DNA of 64,000 bases from Pedobacter planticolens (GTDB lineage Bacteria > Bacteroidota > Bacteroidia > Sphingobacteriales > Sphingobacteriaceae): positions 744,001 through 808,000 of the forward strand of contig NZ_WNXD01000001.1 in the NCBI RefSeq assembly GCF_014172375.1. The letters are read 5' to 3'. The position numbers were made by a program, and so were the translations under genes. The stretch's first letter is position 1; each line of letters opens with the position of its first letter. The notes below the pieces were generated by a model. That model made no database searches and had not been told where the DNA came from. It was given only the letters and a program-made list of their open reading frames with translations. Positions 1-8,766 of this stretch are shown here, one piece after another.

Positions 1-2
1 AA

Positions 3-212
3 AATGAAAACCTTAATGTGTACGAACTTTATCCACCTTTGGTAAATACCGAGTTTTCAGCAGAAATTGGTGGAGCAAATGGTATTCCACCTTCAGAAGT
101 AGCGGATGAATTGTTTGCCGCATTGGAGAAAAATCAATTCGAAGTTCCGGTGGGGGATACTAAAAAAATCCATAAATTGGTTGTTCCAATTACAGAACAG
201 GTTCCGCATTAA
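3..212 (+). CDS. SDR family oxidoreductase, C-terminal fragment (cut by window start)
   Basis: The frame is open back to the first base, so this is the end of a gene that begins before the window. The visible ~70 residues match the C-terminus of the next gene: both contain V-[YF]-E-L-[YL]-PPLV-[ND]-T, then an [IV]-x-[PI]-[SG]-D/GDT stretch. It is therefore a tandem paralogue of the DltE-like short-chain dehydrogenase that follows. The catalytic Tyr-Lys and the nucleotide-binding fold are outside the window. The GTG at 18 is unlikely to be the true start. A 33-bp gap separates it from the next gene, so the two are probably co-transcribed. Substrate unknown. Confidence 0.8.
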   Translation, partial: NENLNVYELYPPLVNTEFSAEIGGANGIPPSEVADELFAALEKNQFEVPVGDTKKIHKLVVPITEQVPH

Positions 213-245
213 TTCATTTTTATCTGATTACAAATCTAAAAAGAT

Positions 246-1013
246 ATGAACTTAAAAGGAAAAACAATACTTATCACAGGCGGAGGATCAGGCATAGGAC
301 TAGAAGCTGCAAAACAATTTTTGGAACTTGGAGCAAAGGTCATCATTACCGGCAGAAGCAAGAGCAAACTGGATGCAGCTAGAATAGCCTATCCAACGCT
401 GATTGCTATCCAGAGTGATGCTGGAAATGAGGAAGATGCTTATGCTCTTTTCGACAAGGTTAAAGAACTCGGTGGCATTGATATTTTATACAACAATGCG
501 GGTGTTGGTGTACCGCCAAAAAATTTAGGCATTGCAAATGATGACCATCTTAAAGGAGCCAAATACGAAATAGATGTCAATTATCTGGGAATTATCCGCC
601 TAAATAATATTTTTATGGAGATGCTCAAATCAAGGGAAGAAAGTGCAATTATTAATACCACCTCGATTCTTAGCATTGTACCGTCCCTAATTGAGCCTAC
701 TTATTCAGCATCTAAAACGGCACTCGCATTTTATACAAAATCGTTGAGAGAACATCTAAGAATAATAGGTGCTAATGTAAAGGTTTTTGAGTTGTTGCCT
801 CCCTTGGTTGATACTGATATGGTAGCAGATAGGGATGATAAAAAGATAAGTCCTGAAAAACTGATAAAGGGATTAATAAATGGAATGGAGAAGGACCATT
901 ACACTATTCGTATTGGCGATACAAGACTGATTTATATATTCAATCGCTTATTTCCAAAACTAGCATTTGGATTAATTAATCGGAAAAAAATAAACGCAGG
1001 ATTAAAAAGATGA
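246..1013 (+). CDS. SDR family NAD(P)-dependent oxidoreductase (DltE-like)
   Basis: Classical short-chain dehydrogenase of 255 residues, normal length. Seen directly: the nucleotide-binding TGGGSGIG at residues 11-18, NNAG at 83-86, catalytic Ser around 140-143 and YSASK at 153-157. The overall pattern resembles the uncharacterised DltE-like subfamily, including the C-terminal PPLVDTDM segment. Cytosolic, with no signal peptide. Its stop overlaps the next gene's start by 4 bp (ATGA), so it is translationally coupled to the MDR dehydrogenase. With the preceding paralogue this makes a small oxidoreductase operon. The substrate cannot be read from the sequence. Confidence 0.9.
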   Translation: MNLKGKTILITGGGSGIGLEAAKQFLELGAKVIITGRSKSKLDAARIAYPTLIAIQSDAGNEEDAYALFDKVKELGGIDILYNNAGVGVPPKNLGIANDDHLKGAKYEIDVNYLGIIRLNNIFMEMLKSREESAIINTTSILSIVPSLIEPTYSASKTALAFYTKSLREHLRIIGANVKVFELLPPLVDTDMVADRDDKKISPEKLIKGLINGMEKDHYTIRIGDTRLIYIFNRLFPKLAFGLINRKKINAGLKR

Positions 1014-2005
1014 AAGCATTCACGATAAAAAAATACGATAAAAAGGGAGTTATGCAGTTTATTGATATTCCTATCCCAAAAGAAGACGAAGTGCTGGTAG
1101 AGATTTATGCCGCTGGTCTTAATCTGCTTGATTCTAAGATAAAGTCTGGTGAATTTAAATTGATACTGCCTTATAAATTGCCGCTTATTTTAGGGCATGA
1201 TGTAGCAGGTATTATTACCAAAGTTGGAAAAAATGTAACGCAGTTTAAGATAGGTGATGAAGTTTACTCTCGTGTTGCCGATTTCCATATTGGTACTTTA
1301 GCAGAGTATATTGCGATAAGTGAAAAGGACGTTGCTTTTAAGCCAAAGAACCTTTCTATGGAAGAAGCCGCATCTATTCCTTTGGTTGCCCTAACCGCAT
1401 GGCAAGCCCTAATAGAAAAGGCAAATCTGAAAAAAGACCAGAAAATATTTATTCAGGCGGGTTCAGGTGGAGTAGGGACTATTGCGATACAATTAGCGAA
1501 ACATCTAGGAGCAACAGTAGCTACAACTGCTAGTGAAAAAAGTTTTACAATGTTAAAAGAACTTGGAGCGGATGTGCTGATTGATTACAAGAAAGAAGAT
1601 TTTGAAACCATACTGAGAGATTATGACGTTGTGCTGAACAGCCAAGATAATAAGACGCTTGAAAAATCACTAAGGATATTGAGCGCAGGGGGGAATGCGA
1701 TTTCTATTTCGGGGCCACCGACACCGGATTTTGCCAAAGCAATTGAAGCTCCCTGGTTTGTTAAGATGATCTTATCTGTGATCAGCTTGGGTATCCGTAG
1801 AAAAGCCAAGAAATTGGGTGTAGACTATTCATTCCTATTCATGAGAGCTGAAGGAACGCAATTGCAAGAGATTTCCAAACTGATCGAACAGCAAGTGATC
1901 AAACCAGTGGTAGACAAGGTATTTACGTTTGAAAAGACCAATCAGGCACTGGAATATGTGGAGAGTGGACGTGCCAAAGGAAAAGTAGTCGTCAAGATAA
2001 AATAA
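1010..2005 (+). CDS. MDR family NADP-dependent oxidoreductase (quinone oxidoreductase-like)
   Basis: A medium-chain dehydrogenase/reductase of 331 residues. The N-terminal GroES-like domain contains GHDVAG at 62-67. The Rossmann domain contains AGSGGVG at 150-156, the NADPH-binding pattern of the quinone-oxidoreductase branch. No cysteine-rich structural-zinc loop is visible, which fits the zinc-free QOR/RTN4IP1-like group rather than true alcohol dehydrogenases. It starts inside the stop of the SDR gene (4-bp overlap). Likely role: reduction of a quinone or an alpha,beta-unsaturated carbonyl (inferred from family). Cytosolic. Confidence 0.88.
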   Translation: MKAFTIKKYDKKGVMQFIDIPIPKEDEVLVEIYAAGLNLLDSKIKSGEFKLILPYKLPLILGHDVAGIITKVGKNVTQFKIGDEVYSRVADFHIGTLAEYIAISEKDVAFKPKNLSMEEAASIPLVALTAWQALIEKANLKKDQKIFIQAGSGGVGTIAIQLAKHLGATVATTASEKSFTMLKELGADVLIDYKKEDFETILRDYDVVLNSQDNKTLEKSLRILSAGGNAISISGPPTPDFAKAIEAPWFVKMILSVISLGIRRKAKKLGVDYSFLFMRAEGTQLQEISKLIEQQVIKPVVDKVFTFEKTNQALEYVESGRAKGKVVVKIK

Positions 2006-2120
2006 AACTAAGGGCTATCATCAAATAGTCTATTCTTCCAAAATTCTCGAAAAACAGCCTATCTCAATTAATTTGTCCATAAAATGGTTCGAATTACACG
2101 CAGTTAGTGACACCCAGTCC

Positions 2121-2132
2121 CGATAGCTATCG
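2121..2132. repeat. 12-bp perfect palindrome CGATAGCTATCG
   Basis: In the 228-bp gap between the MDR dehydrogenase and the next gene. The core CGATAGCTATCG is a perfect palindrome, flanked by TCC on the left and AGA on the right. The same core minus one base (CGATAGCTATCA) recurs at 8250-8261. I take it as a dispersed intergenic element of this genome. No convincing gene is seen in the gap; a 65-codon minus-strand reading frame there lacks coding character. Confidence 0.5.
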
Positions 2133-2233
2133 AGATTAAAAGCAGTTATGAAAAGAGCTGTTTTTTTGTTTGGGAATAAACAATACGGATTAAAACTCAG
2201 GTTCACTATCTTTATCAAAAAATACAATAGTCT

Positions 2234-3082
2234 ATGAAAGCATTTTTGGGAATGGGCCTATTGGGCTCAAATTTTGTAAAGGCAATGCTCCGCAAGGGAG
2301 AAAACGTACAGATTTGGAACAGGACAACATCAAAAGCAATAGCGCTTGAAAGCGAAGGTGCTAAAGTGTTTGAAAATATTACCAGTGCGGTAAAGGGAGC
2401 TGATGTTATCCATCTGACTCTAAAGGACGATGATACGGTGAACGAGGTTTTGGAAGCCGCTAGTCCTGGTTTTAAGTCTGGAGCGACTATAATTGATCAC
2501 ACCACAACCTCGGCCAAAGGCGCTGTTGAAAGAACTGCAAAATGGAAGGCTAGGGGATTTACTTACATGCATGCTCCTGTATTTATGGGGCCATCTAATG
2601 CGCTGGAAGGCAGCGGCAGTATGCTCGTATCTGGAGATCAAGGAGTAATTAGGAAGGTAGAATCGGAGCTTTCAAAGATGACCGGTAAACTGATTAACCT
2701 TGGCTCTGAAGAAGGTAAAGCAGCAGGACTGAAGCTGATCGGCAATTCTTTCCTTATAGCGATGACAGCGGGGCTATCCGATACCTTGGCATTGGCGAAG
2801 GCTCAAGGCATTCCTTCAGCCAATGTAGCTGAATTGTTTGGTTCATGGAATCCTGGCTCGGGGATGCCAGCAAGGCTAAACAAACTCATTGAAGGGAATT
2901 TCAGCAGCCCATCGTGGGAATTGGATATGGCCCGCAAGGATGCTGGTTTGATGATGAAAGCCGCAGAAGAAGGACAAACAAAGTTAACTGTAATACCAGC
3001 GATAGCTAAGGAAATGGATAGCTGGATAGCAAAGGGACACGGTAGCGATGACTGGAGCATAATTGCCAAGGATAACCTTTAG
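2234..3082 (+). CDS. NAD(P)-dependent beta-hydroxyacid dehydrogenase / imine-reductase-like protein
   Basis: 282 residues of the 6-phosphogluconate-dehydrogenase/3-hydroxyisobutyrate-dehydrogenase superfamily. A Rossmann motif GMGLLG lies at residues 6-11, with the NR pair that contacts NADP phosphate at 29-30. The second half is the all-helical domain. K167 and N171 (in KLIGNS) match the catalytic Lys and conserved Asn of the hydroxyacid-dehydrogenase branch, so classical beta-HAD chemistry is possible. A role in succinic semialdehyde or glyoxylate reduction is equally possible; the substrate is not determined. It stands 228 bp from the upstream operon and 35 bp before the chromate regulator. 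Confidence 0.85.
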   Translation: MKAFLGMGLLGSNFVKAMLRKGENVQIWNRTTSKAIALESEGAKVFENITSAVKGADVIHLTLKDDDTVNEVLEAASPGFKSGATIIDHTTTSAKGAVERTAKWKARGFTYMHAPVFMGPSNALEGSGSMLVSGDQGVIRKVESELSKMTGKLINLGSEEGKAAGLKLIGNSFLIAMTAGLSDTLALAKAQGIPSANVAELFGSWNPGSGMPARLNKLIEGNFSSPSWELDMARKDAGLMMKAAEEGQTKLTVIPAIAKEMDSWIAKGHGSDDWSIIAKDNL

Positions 3083-3117
3083 CAGATCCTTTGTATACTT
3101 TTGAAACCCATAGCATT

Positions 3118-3969
3118 ATGAAATGGATTACACGTGAACATCCCAAGATTGACCGAATTGCCTGCCCATGGCTCATTAAGCGGTTCATTGATACTGATGC
3201 TGAAATTATCTACGTGCCATTCGATCAAGTAATTGCTAAAGCTAAGGAACTGGATGCAGTACCCTTTGACTTGCCGGGAGTAGAATATAGCCACTATGAA
3301 GATCAGTGTACTTTTGACTATTTTTTAAAAAAGCATAAACTTAAGGATGATGCACTAGACCGTTTGGCTACAATTATACGTGGAGCGGATACGGATCGAT
3401 TGGATTTTGCACCGCAAGCTGCTGGTCTTTCCGCGATCTTCCTTGGCCTTTCACACAATATCAAAGATGACTATGAACTTTTGGAAATTGGTATGAAAGT
3501 ATATGATGGACTGTACACTTGGGCAAAGTATCTATTTAATCAAAAACACACACAAGCTCCCGTTGAACAGTTGCTACTTGATGTTTACCATAAATACCTT
3601 AAGACGGGAAAGAAGAAGGCACCAGCTTGGACGAAGGAACTTAGAGAAATGATACAAGATCAGATGGATACCAACATGTCCATTAGTCTAAGGCAGGCCT
3701 CAGACGAACTAGAAATCAATTCTGCATATCTTTCAAGAGAATTCTCTAAATACTTTGATAACCTGTCATTCGGAGATTATATCCGTAAGATGCGAATCGA
3801 TAAGGCCATTGCTCTACTGGAAGCCACAACATACTCCTTAACCGAGATTGCCTACCTCACAGGGTTTTCAGACCAGAGCCATTTTACTAGGATATTTAAA
3901 AAACAGACTGGTGAAAGTCCCTCAGCCTACAGAAAAATTGCAACGAAAGGTAAAAAGAATACAAAATAG
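3118..3969 (+). CDS. ChrB-domain / AraC HTH fusion, probable chromate-responsive regulator
   Basis: The first ~140 residues match the chromate-resistance ChrB C-terminal domain: IDRIACPWLIKRFID near the start, followed by a Cys/His/Asp-containing core (YSHYEDQCTFD). The last ~100 residues are an AraC-type DNA-binding domain with two helix-turn-helices, ending in FSDQSHFTRIFKKQTGESPSAYR. I start at the ATG at 3118, which gives the typical MKWITREHP opening; a TTG 27 bp upstream would only add a non-conserved tail. In proteobacterial chr operons ChrB senses chromate and regulates chrA. Here the DNA-binding half appears to be supplied by an AraC domain. chrA follows 47 bp downstream. Confidence 0.85.
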   Translation: MKWITREHPKIDRIACPWLIKRFIDTDAEIIYVPFDQVIAKAKELDAVPFDLPGVEYSHYEDQCTFDYFLKKHKLKDDALDRLATIIRGADTDRLDFAPQAAGLSAIFLGLSHNIKDDYELLEIGMKVYDGLYTWAKYLFNQKHTQAPVEQLLLDVYHKYLKTGKKKAPAWTKELREMIQDQMDTNMSISLRQASDELEINSAYLSREFSKYFDNLSFGDYIRKMRIDKAIALLEATTYSLTEIAYLTGFSDQSHFTRIFKKQTGESPSAYRKIATKGKKNTK

Positions 3970-4016
3970 TTAAATCGGTTCTATTTAGGCTTATTTCTCA
4001 TAGGTATTTTTAAGCC

Positions 4017-5198
4017 ATGAAGAAATATGTTGAAGAAAAATTATCATACACGCTTAGTGACTTGGTTATCTATTTCCTAAAACTCGGTACCTGGGGTTTT
4101 GGCGGTCCTGTTGCACTAGTTGGTTACATGAATACCGATCTTGTCGAGAACAAAAAATGGATTACCGAAGAAGAGTATAAGGAAGGCTTGGCATTGGCAC
4201 AACTTGCCCCAGGTCCTTTGGCAGCACAGCTGGGTATTTACATTGGCTTTGTACATTACAGATTTCTCGGGGCAACACTTGTAGGGCTCGCTTTTGTGCT
4301 GCCATCCTTTATCATGGTAGTGCTGTTAGGAATGGCCTATAAACTTTATAGTGGGCTGCCATGGATGCTTGCTGTATTTTATGGTGTGAGCGCTGCTGTA
4401 ATAGGAATTATTGCCATCAGCGCCTATCGGTTAACGATTAAGTCCGTTGGTAAGCTTACCCTTTTAGACTTAAAGAGCAAATGGCTTTTATGGTTGTTTT
4501 ACGTGGTGGGTATTGCTGTAACGGTAATTACTCAAAAAGAAGACATTCTGCTTTTTACTGCTTGCGGTATAATTTATATGCTTGTAAAAGCTCCACCTAA
4601 GTGGCTGAAAAAATCTAGTGCCTTTCCATCAGTCCTTATTGTCGGAACTGGATTTTGGCAATATGAAGGAAAGACGCTTCAGGAAATCGGGTGGTTCTTT
4701 CTAAAGGCAGGAGCCTTGGTATTTGGTAGTGGTCTTGCTATTGTTCCCTTCCTGCATGGTGGAGTTGTTGAGCAATTCGGTTGGCTGAACGAGCAGGAGT
4801 TTGTTGATTCTGTTGCTGTGGCAATGATTACTCCAGGTCCTGTTGTAATTACAGTCGCATTTATAGGGTATCTTGTGGCTGGGTTTCCAGGAGCATGTGT
4901 TGCCGCTTTTGCAACTTTTTTGCCCTGCTATCTATTTACCATTGCTTTAGCTCCTTCATTCAAGAAGATTGCAAAAAATGCGAGTATCAAGGCATTTGTA
5001 GATGGAATCACTTCAGTTGTGGTTGGAGCACTTGTAGGCGCAGTTCTAGTTATAGCCACAAGAAGTATCACTGATATTCCAACTGCGCTTATTGCTGTTG
5101 CTAGTATATTTTCGTTAATTTATATTAAGAAATTAAAGGAGCCTTATATTATTGCAATCGCCGCTGTTGTGGGAATTATAATCAAATTAGTGATATGA
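4017..5198 (+). CDS. chrA: Chromate efflux transporter ChrA
   Basis: Long-chain CHR-family transporter of 393 residues with two homologous halves. The N-terminal half has FLKLGTWGFGGPVA and the LAQLAPGPLAAQLG signature. The C-terminal half has the parallel FFLKAGALVFGSGLAIVPF and AMITPGPVVITVAF. About ten hydrophobic segments follow the usual inverted two-domain layout. The family exports chromate across the inner membrane using the proton motive force. The gene is followed, with 4-bp overlap, by a superoxide dismutase. That gives the order chrB-chrA-SOD, as in the described chrBAC operons in which chrC is a superoxide dismutase. Confidence 0.95.
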   Translation: MKKYVEEKLSYTLSDLVIYFLKLGTWGFGGPVALVGYMNTDLVENKKWITEEEYKEGLALAQLAPGPLAAQLGIYIGFVHYRFLGATLVGLAFVLPSFIMVVLLGMAYKLYSGLPWMLAVFYGVSAAVIGIIAISAYRLTIKSVGKLTLLDLKSKWLLWLFYVVGIAVTVITQKEDILLFTACGIIYMLVKAPPKWLKKSSAFPSVLIVGTGFWQYEGKTLQEIGWFFLKAGALVFGSGLAIVPFLHGGVVEQFGWLNEQEFVDSVAVAMITPGPVVITVAFIGYLVAGFPGACVAAFATFLPCYLFTIALAPSFKKIAKNASIKAFVDGITSVVVGALVGAVLVIATRSITDIPTALIAVASIFSLIYIKKLKEPYIIAIAAVVGIIIKLVI

Positions 5199-5920
5199 AA
5201 AGATCAGATTTTTTAAGAACAGGTGCATTGGCTGGTGCAGGATTGGTATTGCCAACCTCTAATGCATTTTCAGACAACATTGTTAGCAATGATATTGATA
5301 AGCTTGTGGATGCTAATGGGAACTATCTTCATCAGCCATTGCCATATAACGAAGGATTTTTGGAACCATATATGGATTCCGAAACCTTGCATCTTCACTA
5401 TACCTTTCACCATGGTGGTGCAGTGAAGGGAGCAAACAAGGATATGCAAATGATTAAAAAAGCATTGGATGATAATAATCTCGAAACAGTTGATTTCTGG
5501 ACTAAAAAACTGTCCTATCATTTTTCTTCGCATGTACTACATTCTATTTTTTGGACCAATCTGATCAATAAAAAGAGCGAGCCAAAGGGCGAATTGCTTA
5601 AAAGGATCGATAAGAACTTCGGAAGTTTCGAACGTTTAAAATCACTGATGGTCGAAACTGCAAAAAATGTTGATGGTAACGGTTGGGGCATAGTAGCCTA
5701 TCAGCCCTATAGCGATAGTCTGACTGTACTTCAATGTGAAAACCATGAGAAACTAACCCAATGGGGAGCAATCCCGATACTAGTGATTGATGTTTGGGAA
5801 CATGCCTATTATCTGAAATACAAGAACAAAAGACCAGATTTCGTGGATGCGCTTTTCAATATTATTAATTGGGATAACGTTGCGATGAGATTGGATTCGG
5901 CACTTAGGTTGGTGAGATAG
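5195..5920 (+). CDS. Superoxide dismutase (Mn/Fe family) with export signal; ChrC equivalent
   Basis: Fe/Mn superoxide dismutase, 241 residues. The four metal ligands can be placed: His in LHYTFHH, His in HSIFW, and Asp and His in DVWEHAYY. The second-sphere position carries ENH, where Mn enzymes have NQ and typical Fe enzymes NA; this resembles some archaeal and mycobacterial enzymes, so metal use is uncertain. The N-terminus reads MKRSDFLRTGALAGAG, a Tat-like signal with Lys-Arg in place of Arg-Arg, ending near residue 25. The enzyme is therefore probably periplasmic. It shares ATGA with the chrA stop, indicating coupled expression, and would remove superoxide made during chromate reduction. 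Confidence 0.92.
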   Translation: MKRSDFLRTGALAGAGLVLPTSNAFSDNIVSNDIDKLVDANGNYLHQPLPYNEGFLEPYMDSETLHLHYTFHHGGAVKGANKDMQMIKKALDDNNLETVDFWTKKLSYHFSSHVLHSIFWTNLINKKSEPKGELLKRIDKNFGSFERLKSLMVETAKNVDGNGWGIVAYQPYSDSLTVLQCENHEKLTQWGAIPILVIDVWEHAYYLKYKNKRPDFVDALFNIINWDNVAMRLDSALRLVR

Positions 5921-6035
5921 CAATTTTAGCTCAATTCGATTATCAGCAATAGCATAGCAGAACAAAACTATAATTCATTTCTTAACTAATCATCGTCATC
6001 GAACGTAAAAAATGTTCTAAAACTTTTTTAAACAA

Positions 6036-6066
6036 AAAGGCCAAAATCTTTCAATTTCAGCCTTTA
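6036..6066 (-). terminator. Possible terminator between convergent genes
   Basis: The complementary hexamers AAAGGC and GCCTTT flank an 18-nt loop. A T-rich run follows on the minus strand, and a shorter one on the plus strand. It lies between the convergent SOD gene and the minus-strand gene ending at 6127. The stem is short, so the call is tentative. Confidence 0.35.
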
Positions 6067-6126
6067 CTGTTTTTCGTAGGTGAAGTAGGGTAGTTTATTT
6101 GTTTAGGAGTATTCGATTTAGAAACA

Positions 6127-7014
6127 TTAAAATTCAGTTATAAAAGATGAGGCTTGTTTCCCAAAAATTTCATGGTATCTATTAAAATTGATGCCATTTG
6201 TACCTCGCCACGCACCATATGGTAGCGGAATGTTAGAACGATGAGATGTTCTAACAAGTTTTAAAGCATCTGAAATATCTATTTGGGTAGTAAATTCATC
6301 GTATTTAGAACGAATAAAGTCATTTTCAAGAATGCCGCATTCAGCTAGTGTTTGTAGTATTCCATATCTTTTATCTCTATCCGCGTCTGGAATGATGCTA
6401 TTTTTTGCTATCCTTTTTTCCAGTTCCCATGGAACTTCTGAATGCTCACTTGCCAGAATAAGCTCTAAAAGTTCAGCGGCCTTCTGGTTATCTGCCTCAT
6501 TTCTTTGCACGTTGTCAAAATTTCTAATTTCCTCTAAATCAATTAAGAAATTGATTGGGTCTTGATTAGTTGATTGCCCTCTATAATAGGTGTAAAGCTG
6601 GTATGTTTTGTCAATCGACTCTTTTTTGGGAAGCCCGCAAACTGTGCAGTGAGTATCACCTGTAAAAGTGTGTAACTTAAGGTTTTTGATATAAGTAAAA
6701 CTCATCAACGGTTGACGGCCACGTAATAGTTCTCCTGTTAGTCCTTTTAGGAAAAGTGAAGCAACATATTCTAAAGTTACTTTACGATCATATTGAAAAG
6801 TTAGCAGTCTTTCAAGTGCATTATCATGTTCAAAAGTTTCGAATCTATTAGGGGTCAGTCCTCTACTTTCTAATAAATCAAAGTCGCTTCTTGAGCACGT
6901 TGGTTTAATAATTCGCTCTATTCTTTCACGGTTTGAGTTAAATATACCCTCATCTTCTATGTAAATTTTTCTGAGAATAGCTTGTATTTTTTTCTCAATT
7001 TCTATTTCTATCAT
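6127..7014 (-). CDS. Hypothetical protein with CxxC motif
   Basis: A 295-residue soluble protein that I do not recognise. It is rich in charged residues, with no signal peptide and no membrane segment. A CTVC pair at residues 123-126, next to His122, could bind zinc or act as a redox pair. The regions before and after look helical, and there are several E-L-[IL] stretches around residue 190. It stands alone on the minus strand, convergent with the chr operon. Codon choice looks like ordinary local coding sequence. Length and continuity make it a real gene. Confidence 0.7.
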   Translation of the reverse strand: MIEIEIEKKIQAILRKIYIEDEGIFNSNRERIERIIKPTCSRSDFDLLESRGLTPNRFETFEHDNALERLLTFQYDRKVTLEYVASLFLKGLTGELLRGRQPLMSFTYIKNLKLHTFTGDTHCTVCGLPKKESIDKTYQLYTYYRGQSTNQDPINFLIDLEEIRNFDNVQRNEADNQKAAELLELILASEHSEVPWELEKRIAKNSIIPDADRDKRYGILQTLAECGILENDFIRSKYDEFTTQIDISDALKLVRTSHRSNIPLPYGAWRGTNGINFNRYHEIFGKQASSFITEF

Positions 7015-7172
7015 CTAGTGTGATTTAAGTTGAGCTATTAGGTGAAATTTTCTACAAGCATATCACTTGATTATTCAAAGTTAGCGATACACGGTTGCCA
7101 AAAAATCGTCTTTTTGGGGTATAAAGAGCAGTATTATGGCTATTTACTGTTAGTCTTTTAGGACTACCTTTA

Positions 7173-7997
7173 CTAGATTGATTCATAGATATAGCAGGTT
7201 TTTGACTTTACGCCAACCTGATATGGATAGCTAGTTTCTACAGAAATTACCCTTCCTTTAGTATCGGTCTTGTAGTGTTGAATAAACTTGCCGGTGATAT
7301 CAGAAGTGTAAGCAAAATCTCTAGTTAACAGCGTGCTAGGTTTTACTGCGCCAGGAATAAAGATTGCAGAAGGATCAGCAATGTCTCCAAAGAGTTCAGT
7401 TGCAAATCTTTCTTCAGGAAGTCCTGGTTGCCTATTGCTGCCAGTAATAATAGTGTTCTTTCCATTGCTGCTGTAGTTGTAAGCACTTTCCATTATGGTT
7501 TCACCTATGCCATTGCTAATGGAATAGCTAGATAGACGCCCGCCCGAGTAGTGGTAGCTGTAACTGAAGTTAAGCGTTAATACTGGCTGTCTTGGATCTT
7601 GGATATTCATTGTAGAAAGAGTATAGGTAGAAAGCTGATTAGCGATGTAGCTGTATTGATAGATGTTCAGGTTTTCTTTATCGTACTGGTTTTCTACAAT
7701 TGTTTTAATAAGTCGGCCCTCTTTATCATAGCTAAATGTTCTAATGCAGTTGAGTGTTCTTTTTCTTGATTTATGATCTGAAGTATACTGTAGTGTTCTT
7801 TTTAGTTTTTCACCGTCTCCGTACTGCAGTACAGTAGTGTCACCTATTGAGGTGACAATCTGAGTAAGACGAGAGCCAACATAAGATTGGTTATTTAACA
7901 TTTCCGTTTGAATTACGGCTTTGCGAAAGATGTTCTTTTTGCACGATGAAAATATCGTAGCTGTTGCCAATAGACAATAAATGGCTTTTTGTTTCAT
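7173..7997 (-). CDS. Putative lipoprotein with YD-like beta repeats
   Basis: 274 residues. The N-terminus is a lipoprotein signal ending FSSC, with Cys19 followed by KKN. The body is made of short beta-strand repeats such as FSYDKEGRLIKTI and YKTDTKGRVISVE, the YD/RHS-like pattern common in small Bacteroidota surface lipoproteins of unknown function. There is no catalytic motif. It sits 158 bp upstream of the CxxC protein on the same strand, so the two may or may not be co-transcribed. Probable location is the outer or inner membrane, as a lipid-anchored protein. Confidence 0.75.
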   Translation of the reverse strand: MKQKAIYCLLATATIFSSCKKNIFRKAVIQTEMLNNQSYVGSRLTQIVTSIGDTTVLQYGDGEKLKRTLQYTSDHKSRKRTLNCIRTFSYDKEGRLIKTIVENQYDKENLNIYQYSYIANQLSTYTLSTMNIQDPRQPVLTLNFSYSYHYSGGRLSSYSISNGIGETIMESAYNYSSNGKNTIITGSNRQPGLPEERFATELFGDIADPSAIFIPGAVKPSTLLTRDFAYTSDITGKFIQHYKTDTKGRVISVETSYPYQVGVKSKTCYIYESI

Positions 7998-8323
7998 TTT
8001 AAAAGGGATTGAATGTTTTGTTTGGAAAATCTGGGATGATTTGTTGTTAACTATTTATAAAACAAAGGTATAGCTGTCTTAAGACTTAAAAAATCATCTT
8101 TAAGGGGTAGTTTTTATTGGTCTAATGATTATTTGGAGGTTTAGCTCACTCTTATGGCTGACTTTTTGGGTATGGATGTTTCTTAGAAAGAAAATTTTTA
8201 TCCTTTTTGTTAAGTTTCATTCGATTGATGTTATTTTATTCTAAAGCTGCGATAGCTATCAAAAGAGGGAAGGGAAACAAAATTATCGACATCGTTGTTA
8301 ATCTATAAGCAAATTAAAAAGCT
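7998..8323. other. Divergent intergenic region, no gene seen
   Basis: 326 bp between the minus-strand lipoprotein and the plus-strand small protein. It is AT-rich and should hold promoters for both. The only recognisable element is the palindrome core at 8250-8261, a near-copy of the one at 2121-2132. No exact TAnnTTTG box was found. Confidence 0.4.
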
Positions 8324-8608
8324 ATGAAAGGTGACAAGAAAATAGAAACGCCAATTGCGATTAAAGAAAGTGACATTAAAGGAGAAAAAATCATTTTTGA
8401 TATCCTTATCAAACAGAAGCTGGCACATGTTATTGTCATTAAAGATGGTCAGAATTACCATATCAACCTTGATGGTGAAGATTTAGGTAGTTTTTACAAG
8501 AAAGATGACGGAAAAATACAGCGTTTTGAACAACCAAAAGGTGCGCATCTTGATGATGAAGAATATTTTAGACCTATCAAAGAAAAACTCGAAGAGCTGG
8601 GTAAATAA
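8324..8608 (+). CDS. Small charged hypothetical protein
   Basis: 94 residues, strongly charged (many Lys, Asp and Glu), without signal peptide or membrane segment. It reads as an alternation of short beta strands (VIVIKDGQNYHINLDGEDLG) and ends in an acidic/basic helix. I do not recognise a family. It is isolated, with the 21-bp repeat array 158 bp downstream. The codon pattern and clean ATG make it a plausible gene. Confidence 0.6.
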   Translation: MKGDKKIETPIAIKESDIKGEKIIFDILIKQKLAHVIVIKDGQNYHINLDGEDLGSFYKKDDGKIQRFEQPKGAHLDDEEYFRPIKEKLEELGK

Positions 8609-8766
8609 TTAAAAATAATTATACCCTATTTAATCTTAAAAAGAGCCTACAATTTTTAGTTGTTCTACTACTAAAAGAAAAAGCTGGTTTACCCCATTAG
8701 TTTTAAGATAGCATACACGCTAGTCTTTTTAATGCTACTAATTTAGCGTTAACAAAAACCAATTTG

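Noticed and set aside
2030..2227. 65-codon minus-strand gene in the gap before the hydroxyacid dehydrogenase
   Set aside because: Crosses a palindromic repeat, has no recognisable features and composition like spacer.
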